Assembly: GCF_000350525.1 (NCBI RefSeq)
Contig: NZ_AOCN01000010.1
Location: 62,001-126,000 of the forward strand
DNA from: Leucobacter salsicius M1-8
GTDB taxonomy: Bacteria; Actinomycetota; Actinomycetes; Actinomycetales; Microbacteriaceae
Direction: 5' to 3'
DNA length: 64,000 bases
Position numbers and translations under genes: made by a program. Below the pieces are notes generated by a model. That model was not told the origin of the DNA. It did not search any database and saw only the letters and a program-made list of their open reading frames with translations. How positions within the stretch are numbered: position 1 is the stretch's first letter; each line of letters starts with the position of its first letter. Below are positions 1 through 6,651 of this stretch, piece after piece.

Positions 1-37
1 GTCCCACGAAGAACCACGACCTCAAGGAGAGTCCCTC

Positions 38-349
38 ATGTCAACACCCGCATCACTTCCGTATGCTTTCGTCGCCAAGATCGTCGCGGCCGATGGACAG
101 CACGACGCGCTCGCCGATCTGCTCGCCGGCGCTGTCGCACTCGCCAACGAAGAAGTAGGAACGATTGTCTGGTTCGCGGTCAGGACCCACGCCGACACCT
201 TCTGGATCTTCGATGCATTCCCCGACGAGGCCGCTCGAGACGCCCACGCCAACGGCGCCATCGTCGCAGCCCTGATGGCCAACCAGCACCTCCTCGGCGC
301 AGCACCCGAGATCCTGGCGGCCGACGTCCTCGCGTCCAAGCTCCCGTAG
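38..349 (+). CDS. ABM-domain (antibiotic biosynthesis monooxygenase-like) protein
   Basis: The product has 103 residues, the usual size of a one-domain dimeric alpha-beta barrel protein of the ABM / quinol monooxygenase family. The pattern supports the call: an N-terminal strand 'YAFVAKIVAADG', a helix with 'LADLLAGAV', a central strand ending 'VWFAVR', then 'FWIFDAFPDEAARDAHANG' and a C-terminal helix and strand. These proteins act on small aromatic or quinol substrates or are of unknown role; no substrate can be given here. The ATG follows AAGGAG with a good spacing. The gene lies directly upstream of a transposase remnant, so it may be a neighbour of the element or a passenger; the left end of the element was not found. 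Confidence 0.75.
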   Translation: MSTPASLPYAFVAKIVAADGQHDALADLLAGAVALANEEVGTIVWFAVRTHADTFWIFDAFPDEAARDAHANGAIVAALMANQHLLGAAPEILAADVLASKLP

Positions 350-399
350 TCCGCCAACGCACGAGACGATCGCGCCCCGCCGAGTCGGTCCGCAGATAG

Positions 400-458
400 A
401 CGTCGAGGTCTCCCGACGATGGAGGTTCCTACGCCATCCATCGGAAAGACCTCGACGT
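400..458. repeat. Long imperfect hairpin at the transposase start
   Basis: The 12-nt arms at 400-411 and 447-458 are perfectly complementary, and an inner pair (417-423 with 437-443) extends the stem. The right arm covers the GTG start of the transposase. Such a structure could limit transposase translation when transcription enters from outside, as known for other insertion sequences; this role is inferred. It does not look like an ISL3 terminal repeat. Confidence 0.55.
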
Positions 459-1784
459 GCCCGACGCTACCCCGCCGCCCGGCTTCGGCCGCCCTGACCT
501 GACCGCCTTCGCTCGACTCGACGGCCTCGGGCTGAGCGTGATCGGGCAACGACTTGAACCGGATCGTGCGGTCCTCGCGTGCCGCGTGGTGGAACCAGAT
601 CAGTGGTGCCGACGGTGCGGCAGCGAAGGCGCCGCTCGTGACACCGTGATCCGGCGGTTGGCCCACGAGCCGCTGGGCTGGCGACCGACCGTGCTGGAAG
701 TTGTAGTGCGCCGCTACCGCTGTGCAGACTGCGGACACGTGTGGCGCCAAGACACCAGCGCCGCGGCGGAGCCACGCGCGAAGCTCTCGCGCACCGGGCT
801 GCGGTGGGCGCTGGAAGGGATCGTGGTCGCACACCTCACCGTCGCCCGTGTCGCCGAGGGACTCGGGGTCGCGTGGGACACCGCCAACAACGCGGTCCTG
901 GCCGAAGGCAAGCGGCTGCTGATCAACGACCCCACGCGGTTCGAGGGCGTGAAGGTGATTGGCGTCGATGAGCACGTACTTGTCGCCACACCAGGCGTGG
1001 CGACAAGTACGTCACCGTGATCATCGACCTCACCCCGGTCCGCGATGGCGCCGGCCCAGCAAGGCTGCTGGACATGGTAGAGGGCCGGTCGAAGGCGGCG
1101 TTCAAGACCTGGCTCGCCGACCGCGACGACGCCTTCCGTGACGCGGTCGAGGTGGTCGCGATGGACGGCTTCACCGGGTTCAAGACCGCCGCTGCGGAGG
1201 AGATCCCGGACGCGGTCACGGTGATGGATCCCTTCCACGTCGTGCGCCTGGCCGGTGACGCCCTCGACAGGTGCCGGCGCCGGGTCCAACTCGCGATCCA
1301 CGGGCACCGTGGGTTCAGGGACGATCCGCTCTACAAGTCGCGGCGCACGCTGCACACCGGCTCGGACCTGCTCACCGACAAGCAGAGCGACAGGCTACGC
1401 GCGCTGTTCGTTGATGACGCTCACGTCGAGGTCGAGGCGACCTGGGGTGTCTACCAGCGGATGATCGCCGCCTATCGCCACGAGGACCGGCAACGTGGCC
1501 GCGAGCTCATGGAGAAGCTGATCACCGACCTCAGCGCCGGCGTCCCCAAGGTGCTCACCGAGCTCACCACCCTGGGCCGGACCCTGAAGAAGCGAGCCGC
1601 CGACGTGCTCGCCTACTTCGAACGACCCGGCACCAGCAACGGGCCGACCGAGGCACTCAACGGACGGCTCGAACACCTGCGCGGCTCCGCACTCGGGTTC
1701 CGCAACCTGACCAACTACATCGCCCGAAGCCTGCTCGAGACCGGCGGCTTCGGACCCCAACTCCTACACCCCCGATTGGGATGA
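457..1784 (+). pseudogene. ISL3-family transposase, broken by a frameshift
   Basis: The frame opening at GTG 457 encodes the N-terminal zinc-finger part (CRRCG and CADCGHVW motifs) and the helix-turn-helix region, up to 'VIGVDEHV'. The catalytic DDE part ('VVAMDGF', 'VMDPFHVV', and the C-terminal 'NGPTEALNGRLEHLRG') continues in another frame from about 987 to 1784. Together they give a normal full-length ISL3 transposase. The reading frame is lost between 976 and 989, where the sequence seems to carry two extra bases compared with the expected 'HVWRHTRRGDKY'. The first frame stops at 1018-1020. No matching terminal inverted repeats were found on both sides, so the element limits are unknown. 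Probably inactive unless ribosomes shift frame. Confidence 0.85.
976..1010. repeat. Perfect 14-bp hairpin at the transposase frameshift
   Basis: The arms 976-989 (GTACTTGTCGCCAC) and 997-1010 (GTGGCGACAAGTAC) are exact reverse complements around a 7-nt loop. The right arm encodes the conserved GDKY; the left arm is where the frame breaks. Confidence 0.9.
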
Positions 1785-1830
1785 TCCGGGAAAGTCCACA
1801 TGAACCCCCAGGCTCTGGGAGAATAGGAGC

Positions 1831-3150
1831 ATGGTAACTACCCCGCAGAACACTGCACTAACCGTCGGCGACCTCGTCGACCTCGAGGTCACCGGTATCG
1901 CCCACGGCGGTATCTGCGTAGCCCGACACGAAGGCCGCGTCGTCTTCGTCTCTGACACGATCCCCGGCGAGCGCGTGCGCGCGCTCGTCACTGACGCCAA
2001 GAAGAAGTCATTTGCACGCGCGACCACGGTCGAGGTGCTCGAGGCTTCACCCCACCGCCGCGAACACGTGTGGGCCGAGGCCGCAATTGAGCGCGCCCCC
2101 GAAGATCGGGTTGGCGGCGCCGAGTTTGGCCACATTGACCTGAACCACCAGCGCGCCCTCAAGGCGCAGGTGCTCACCGATTCGATGCGTCGCTTCGGTG
2201 GCATCGAACTCGCTGACCTCGGCTTCGCACTCGGCGACGCCGAGACTGGGCGTATTGAGGCGGCCCCCGGCGATGACGAGCGCAACGGACTCGGCTACCG
2301 CAGCCGCGTGCGCCTGCACGTCGACGCAGAGACCGGAATCGTCGGTCCCTACGCGGCCCGCAGCCGTCGCGTCATCGACGTCGACAGCCTGCCACTCGCC
2401 AACGAGTCGGTAAACCAGATCGCGCCGCTGGGCGACGAGATGCAGGGCGTCGAAACCGTCGACCTCGTCGCGCCCTCGGGTGACGACCCCCGCATGCTGC
2501 TGCGCCTCGTCGGCGAGAAGACTCGCTCGGGCGAGGGCGACGCAGTCGGCGAGCTCGTCGAGGAGCGCGGGTTTGTCGTGCGCGCTGGCGGCTTCTGGCA
2601 GGTGCACCGCGAGGCCCCGGCCCTGCTGTTCTCCGCCGTACGCGACGCCGTACTCGAGCTCATCAAGCAGGGCTCGTTTGAGCCCGGTGCCGCCAACCTT
2701 GACCTCTACGGCGGTGCGGGCCTACTGGCCGCCGCCATGCTCGAAGCCGCTGGCCCCTCGCTGAAGGTCACGACGGTCGAGGCCGACGCTGGAGCCACCG
2801 AGGACGCGGGCGAGAACCTCGCCGACTTCGTGGGCGCACTCGCGATCACGGCACGCGTCGACCGTCACCTGCGTGAGCTGATCGCCGCGGCACCGTCCGT
2901 GCGCAACCGGATCAGCCGCGGCACCGTCGTGCTCGATCCGCCCCGCTCGGGTGCCGGCGATGCCGTCACCGCCCAGCTCGTCGAGCTCGCCCCCGCCAAC
3001 GTGATCTACGTCGCGTGCGACCCGGTCGCGCTCGCCCGCGACACGAAGACGCTGCTTGAGGCCGGGTACAAGCTCAGCACCCTGCGCGCCTTCGACATCT
3101 TCCCGCACACCCACCACTTCGAGACCGTGGCGGTGTTCCAGAAGGCGTAG
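1831..3150 (+). CDS. Class I SAM-dependent RNA (uracil-5) methyltransferase, TrmA/RumA type
   Basis: The product has 439 residues. An N-terminal TRAM (OB-fold) domain (about residues 8-65, 'VTGIAHGGICVARHEG') is followed by a central domain and a Rossmann methyltransferase domain. SAM-binding and catalytic motifs are visible: 'LDLYGGAGLLAA', 'VTTVEADA', 'VLDPPRSGAG' and 'VIYVACDPVALARDT' with the expected catalytic cysteine at about residue 396. The family makes 5-methyluridine in tRNA or 23S rRNA. The cysteine cluster that binds [4Fe-4S] in RumA is not seen in the segment after the TRAM domain. Which RNA is modified cannot be told from the sequence. The ATG follows GGAG closely. The transposase remnant ends 46 nt upstream, so the promoter may lie in element-derived DNA. 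Confidence 0.9.
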   Translation: MVTTPQNTALTVGDLVDLEVTGIAHGGICVARHEGRVVFVSDTIPGERVRALVTDAKKKSFARATTVEVLEASPHRREHVWAEAAIERAPEDRVGGAEFGHIDLNHQRALKAQVLTDSMRRFGGIELADLGFALGDAETGRIEAAPGDDERNGLGYRSRVRLHVDAETGIVGPYAARSRRVIDVDSLPLANESVNQIAPLGDEMQGVETVDLVAPSGDDPRMLLRLVGEKTRSGEGDAVGELVEERGFVVRAGGFWQVHREAPALLFSAVRDAVLELIKQGSFEPGAANLDLYGGAGLLAAAMLEAAGPSLKVTTVEADAGATEDAGENLADFVGALAITARVDRHLRELIAAAPSVRNRISRGTVVLDPPRSGAGDAVTAQLVELAPANVIYVACDPVALARDTKTLLEAGYKLSTLRAFDIFPHTHHFETVAVFQKA

Positions 3151-3200
3151 GCCTCAAGGAGTTCCGGGCTGGTTGCGCTGGCAGCCACTCGAGCCAGTAT

Positions 3201-3256
3201 GAAACCCCCGAGCCAGTACGATGAATGCGTCATTTTCGTACTGGCTCGGGGGTTTC
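3201..3256. terminator. 21-bp perfect inverted repeat between convergent genes
   Basis: The arms 3201-3221 and 3236-3256 are exact reverse complements with a 14-nt loop. The repeat lies between the convergent methyltransferase and cutC genes, so a bidirectional terminator is likely. The stem is unusually long and lacks a clear T tract. A partial direct copy of GAGCCAGTA lies just left of it at 3191-3199. Confidence 0.75.
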
Positions 3257-3286
3257 GTGCTTTCTACCGCCGAACAGCAGGCTCGA

Positions 3287-4075
3287 CTACACCGACCGCA
3301 GCGCAGCGACGATCTCGCGCGCCACCTCGGCCGAGGTCACTTCGTACCCGCCCACTCCGCCCGCGTCGCTCGCCCCCATGCTCACAAGTGGACGTTCCAC
3401 GACGTCGCGCTTGGCCGAGAAGTGCACGGCGTCGACCCCGGTCGCCCACACCCGCGCCACGTTTGCCGCGCTCACCCCGCTGCCCGCCATCACCTCGATG
3501 CGCCCCTCGGCGACGCGCACCATCTCGCCTAGCGTCAAGAGCCCGTCGACCGCGCGCGACGCCCCGCCAGATGTCAGCACGCGCGCGAGCCCGAGCTCCG
3601 AGTTCAGCAGCGTCTCCAACGAAGCCACCGGATCAGGCGTCACATCGATCACGCGATGCAGCGAGACCGCACGGCCCTCGGCCGCATCACGCAGGCGCGA
3701 TATGGCCCCGAGGTCGAGCTGGCCCGATGCGAGCTGGCTCCCGACGACGACGCCATCGGCTCCGGCCCGCACCGCGGCCCGGACGTCGCGCTCCATGACG
3801 CGCTGCTCATCGCGGTCGTACATGAAGCCGCCTGATCGCGGCCGCACGAGCACATGCACCTCAACGGCCCGGCCAGCAGGCGCGGCTTGCCCCGAGCGCG
3901 CGGCCGCCTCGACGACACCCTCGATGAGCCCGATGCTGGGCGTCAGTCCGCCCAGCGCCAGGGCCTGGCACAACTCCACGCGCGCGGCTCCAAGCTCGGC
4001 CGCGAGCCGCACCGCACCCACGTCTTGCGCCACGATCTCATAGGCGATCGGACGGGCAGCGGCGCGTGGGGTCAT
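3287..4075 (-). CDS. cutC: CutC-family protein
   Basis: This 262-residue TIM-barrel protein carries the family signatures 'ARVELCQ' (VELC at residues 33-36), 'VLVRPRSGGF', 'SLHRVIDV', 'RVLTSGG' and 'EVMAGSGV'. CutC was first linked to copper tolerance in E. coli; the biochemical role is still unsettled, and some homologues bind Cu(I). The start ATG lies 5 nt after the stop of the cupredoxin gene, so the two are probably cotranscribed with the flavin reductase gene further upstream. The shared operon with a blue-copper-like lipoprotein supports a copper context. Confidence 0.92.
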   Translation of the reverse strand: MTPRAAARPIAYEIVAQDVGAVRLAAELGAARVELCQALALGGLTPSIGLIEGVVEAAARSGQAAPAGRAVEVHVLVRPRSGGFMYDRDEQRVMERDVRAAVRAGADGVVVGSQLASGQLDLGAISRLRDAAEGRAVSLHRVIDVTPDPVASLETLLNSELGLARVLTSGGASRAVDGLLTLGEMVRVAEGRIEVMAGSGVSAANVARVWATGVDAVHFSAKRDVVERPLVSMGASDAGGVGGYEVTSAEVAREIVAALRSV

Positions 4076-4080
4076 GTGCG

Positions 4081-4491
4081 CTACGCCTGCTTGACCCGCA
4101 CGACGCCCGTCATCTCGGGGTGAATCGAGCAGTCGTAGGCGAACTCACCGGCGTCGTTGAACACGTGCGTGTAGCTGCCCGTCTTCTGGAGTTCCGATAC
4201 GAAGCTGCCGTCGTCGGCCACGACGTCGTGCTCCATTGTGCCTTCAAACAGCCACTGCACAGCCTGGCCCGGGGCAACCTCGACCTCTCTGGGCTCGAAC
4301 GTGTTGTCGACCGCGCGCACGGTCACGACCGCTTCCACTCCCTCGTCCGAGGGGACGACCGCGGGCTTGCTGGGGCGCGCGCACCCCGCGAGCATCGCGG
4401 CGGCACCGATCCCGAGCACGCTTGCGGCGCCCGTGAGCATACGGCGGCGCGAGATCCGGATCGGCGCGACAGAACTAGCCAGCTGCTTCAT
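4081..4491 (-). CDS. Cupredoxin-like (plastocyanin/azurin type) lipoprotein
   Basis: This 136-residue exported protein has a twin-arginine-like start ('SRRRMLTG') and a lipobox LAGC with the acylated cysteine at residue 37. It is therefore probably anchored outside the membrane, perhaps through Tat export. The rest is one cupredoxin domain. Likely type-1 copper ligands are His88 ('TMEHDVV') and Cys121, His124 and Met127 ('YDCSIHPEMTG'), the full His-Cys-His-Met set. It probably carries electrons or holds copper at the cell surface; the partner is unknown. GAGGAG precedes the ATG. It sits between an LpdA-like flavoenzyme and cutC. Confidence 0.9.
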   Translation of the reverse strand: MKQLASSVAPIRISRRRMLTGAASVLGIGAAAMLAGCARPSKPAVVPSDEGVEAVVTVRAVDNTFEPREVEVAPGQAVQWLFEGTMEHDVVADDGSFVSELQKTGSYTHVFNDAGEFAYDCSIHPEMTGVVRVKQA

Positions 4492-4530
4492 CAGCCTGTT
4501 TCTCCTCAGAACGTAGGTGACGGGGTGGAC

Positions 4531-5964
4531 TTACGCCTTGTGGAGCGCGCGCGCCGCGTCGGTGATTGCGCCCGACATGGACGGGTACACCGCAAATGCC
4601 GATGCCACCTGGTCGACCGTCAGTCGGTGCTCGACCGCGAGGGCGAGCGGGAAGATGAGCTCACTGGCGCGGTGCGAAACGATGACGCCACCGATCACGG
4701 TGCCCGAGGCCTCCCACGCGAACAGCTTCACAAAGCCATCGGTGAACCCGATCATCTTTGCGCGCGGGTTCACGCTCAGCGGGATCGTGTGCGACACGGC
4801 CTTTGCCATGTCGACCGCTTCGGCCAGCGTGCTCACATTCCAGCCCACGTTGGCGATCTCGGGGTAGGTGAAGACGTTTGCCGCGACGTTTCGCAGGTCG
4901 ATGGGGCGCACGAAGTCACCGAGCGCGTGCATGATCGCGGTGCGGCCCTGCATCGAGGCGACCGAGGCGAGCGGGAAGAAGTTGGTGCAGTCGCCCGCGG
5001 CGTAGATCGACGGCACCGCGGTGCGGGCCACCTTGTTGACCTCGATGTGGCCGCTGTCGGTGAGCGTGATCCCGGCCTCTTCGAGACCGAGGCCCTGCGT
5101 GTTGGGAATCGAGCCGACGGCCATCAGGCAGTGTGAGCCCTCGACCGTGCGCCCGTCCTCGAGGTGCACGATGATGCCCTTCTCGGTGCGGGTCACGGTC
5201 TCTGCGCGAGACTTCGACATGACGTTCATGCCGAGACGCGTGAACTCGCGCTCGATGACCTTGGCTGCATCGGGGTCCTCGCCGGGCAGTACCTGCTCGC
5301 GGCTCGACACGAGGGTCACCTCGGCGCCGAGGGTGCGGTACGCATTTGCGAACTCCGCGCCGGTAACACCGGAGCCAACCACAATGAGGTGCTCGGGGAC
5401 CGCCTGCAGGTCGTACAACTGCTTCCAGGTGAGAATGCGCTCACCGTCGGGCTTCGCAGTGTCGAGCTCGCGCGGGCTCGCACCGACTGCCACCACGATT
5501 GTGTCAGCTTCGATGCGGTCAAAGTCGGTGCCACCGGTGTTGGTGGAGACCAGCACGGCGTTGGCACCGTCAAGGCGGCCCTCGCCCTGCACAACGCGCA
5601 CACCTGCCTCTTCGAGGGAGTGCAGCATGTCGAGGGACTGCGCGCCAGCCATCGCGATGAGTCGTTTGTTGACCGCGGCGAGGTTCACCGCAATCTCGGG
5701 GCGCACGGGCTTGCCGTCGCCGCCGGGGACGAAGGTCTGGACGCCGAGCTTGTCCGAGTCACGCACCGCCTGTACCGCGCCAGCGGTCGCGATCAGGCTC
5801 TTCGAGGGGACCACGTCGGTGAGCACGGCGGCGCCGCCGACTCCCGCGCGTTCGATCAGGGTGACTTCAGCCCCCTGCTGCGCTCCCGCGAGGGCCGCCT
5901 CGTAGCCGCCGGGGCCGCCTCCGAGAACGGCGATGCGGTGCTTGCGTTCAAAGGATTTAGCCAT
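4531..5964 (-). CDS. lpdA: LpdA-like NAD(P)H-quinone dehydrogenase (disulfide-less lipoamide dehydrogenase homologue)
   Basis: This 477-residue two-dinucleotide-binding flavoprotein has 'VLGGGPGGYEAALAG' for FAD, 'VVGSGVTGAEFANAY' for NAD(P)H, 'IYAAGDC' for the FAD ribityl, and a C-terminal dimerisation domain. Where true dihydrolipoamide dehydrogenases have the CxxxxC redox disulfide, this one reads 'GVGGAAVLTDVVPSKS', so it cannot do disulfide chemistry. This matches mycobacterial LpdA (Rv3303c type), a quinone reductase linked to oxidative stress. It heads an operon with the cupredoxin (39-nt gap) and cutC. A TAGACT box lies 6 nt before the ATG, suggesting a leaderless transcript. Confidence 0.88.
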   Translation of the reverse strand: MAKSFERKHRIAVLGGGPGGYEAALAGAQQGAEVTLIERAGVGGAAVLTDVVPSKSLIATAGAVQAVRDSDKLGVQTFVPGGDGKPVRPEIAVNLAAVNKRLIAMAGAQSLDMLHSLEEAGVRVVQGEGRLDGANAVLVSTNTGGTDFDRIEADTIVVAVGASPRELDTAKPDGERILTWKQLYDLQAVPEHLIVVGSGVTGAEFANAYRTLGAEVTLVSSREQVLPGEDPDAAKVIEREFTRLGMNVMSKSRAETVTRTEKGIIVHLEDGRTVEGSHCLMAVGSIPNTQGLGLEEAGITLTDSGHIEVNKVARTAVPSIYAAGDCTNFFPLASVASMQGRTAIMHALGDFVRPIDLRNVAANVFTYPEIANVGWNVSTLAEAVDMAKAVSHTIPLSVNPRAKMIGFTDGFVKLFAWEASGTVIGGVIVSHRASELIFPLALAVEHRLTVDQVASAFAVYPSMSGAITDAARALHKA

Positions 5965-5970
5965 GTGGCT

Positions 5971-5976
5971 AGTCTA
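5971..5976 (-). promoter_or_regulatory. Candidate -10 box of lpdA (leaderless)
   Basis: TAGACT on the minus strand ends 6 nt before the ATG. There is no Shine-Dalgarno sequence in between, as expected for a leaderless actinobacterial transcript. Confidence 0.5.
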
Positions 5977-5999
5977 TCGGCGAGACACCGCTCGGCATC

Positions 6000-6479
6000 C
6001 TATTCGGTGGCGCGCAGTTTGGGGCAGGCTTCCTGACTGCAGCCGGGCCACCGCTTTTCAAGTCGGCACTCGAAGCGCTGCAGGTAGGGCACCAATGCCT
6101 GACCAGCGTGGTGCGCGGTGAACATCTCGAGGCTGCGCCCCTCTGAAGCGTCGACCCACAGCCATTCCGCGAGCCAGGCGTCCACCGCCGCGGTGAGTGC
6201 CGCACCAGGGCGTTCGGTAGGCCGCAGCCAGGTCACACCGACGCCATCCGGAGCAGCAATGGCCTGAGTGCTCGGCGATCCTGCGGGCGTCGCCTCTGGC
6301 GCGGCCTCGACGAAGACCTGTCCGTATGCGTGCGGGTTGAGCGCATCAAGCCACTCGCGCAGCTCGGCGAGATCCTGCGACGTCGCGATGGCCACCACGG
6401 GGGCGATGCCTTCGGGGTCGGAAGCGAGCGCCTCGTGTGAAGCACCGGCGGAGCTGAACATCGCAGAATCAAACATCAT
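6000..6479 (-). CDS. SIP-domain (siderophore-interacting protein C-terminal type) protein
   Basis: The 159-residue product matches the NAD(P)H-binding half of siderophore-interacting ferric reductases: 'VVAIATSQDLAELREWLDAL', 'AYGQVFVEA', 'GVGVTWLRPTERPGAAL', 'AVDAWLAEWLWVDASEG' and a basic, cysteine-containing end. The FAD-binding half is absent, as in stand-alone SIP proteins. It may help release iron from siderophores, but the substrate is unknown. A longer frame opens at 6524, but ATG 6479 is preferred because GGGGGGT lies just before it and the candidate iron box would otherwise be translated. It is transcribed away from the decarboxylase gene. Confidence 0.7.
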   Translation of the reverse strand: MMFDSAMFSSAGASHEALASDPEGIAPVVAIATSQDLAELREWLDALNPHAYGQVFVEAAPEATPAGSPSTQAIAAPDGVGVTWLRPTERPGAALTAAVDAWLAEWLWVDASEGRSLEMFTAHHAGQALVPYLQRFECRLEKRWPGCSQEACPKLRATE

Positions 6480-6490
6480 TACCCCCCATA

Positions 6491-6509
6491 TTAGGCCATC
6501 CTTACCTAC
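6491..6509 (-). promoter_or_regulatory. Candidate DtxR/IdeR-type iron box
   Basis: Read on the minus strand, the 19 bases GTAGGTAAGGATGGCCTAA agree with the known consensus TTAGGTTAGGCTAACCTAA at 14 of 19 positions, including TAGGT and CCTAA near both ends. The site lies 12 nt upstream of the SIP-domain gene, where iron-dependent repression would be expected. Confidence 0.55.
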
Positions 6510-6651
6510 ATCGGAAGAACTCACGGAATGCGGTCAGGATCGACTGTCGTACCAGTTGGGGCATCCGATAGCGCCTATGATCGACGCCAGGGCGACACCA
6601 CCGCCCCACCGCGACTGACGCGACAATGACGTTGGAAGGACTTCCGCACAG

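Noticed and set aside
457..1784. Programmed ribosomal frameshift in the transposase
   Set aside because: There is no slippery heptamer at the break, and the fault is better explained by the palindrome-forming mutation.
1785..1830. Right terminal inverted repeat of the ISL3 element
   Set aside because: No matching left copy exists in the window, and the usual GGCTCTTCCG start of ISL3 ends is not seen in the right orientation.
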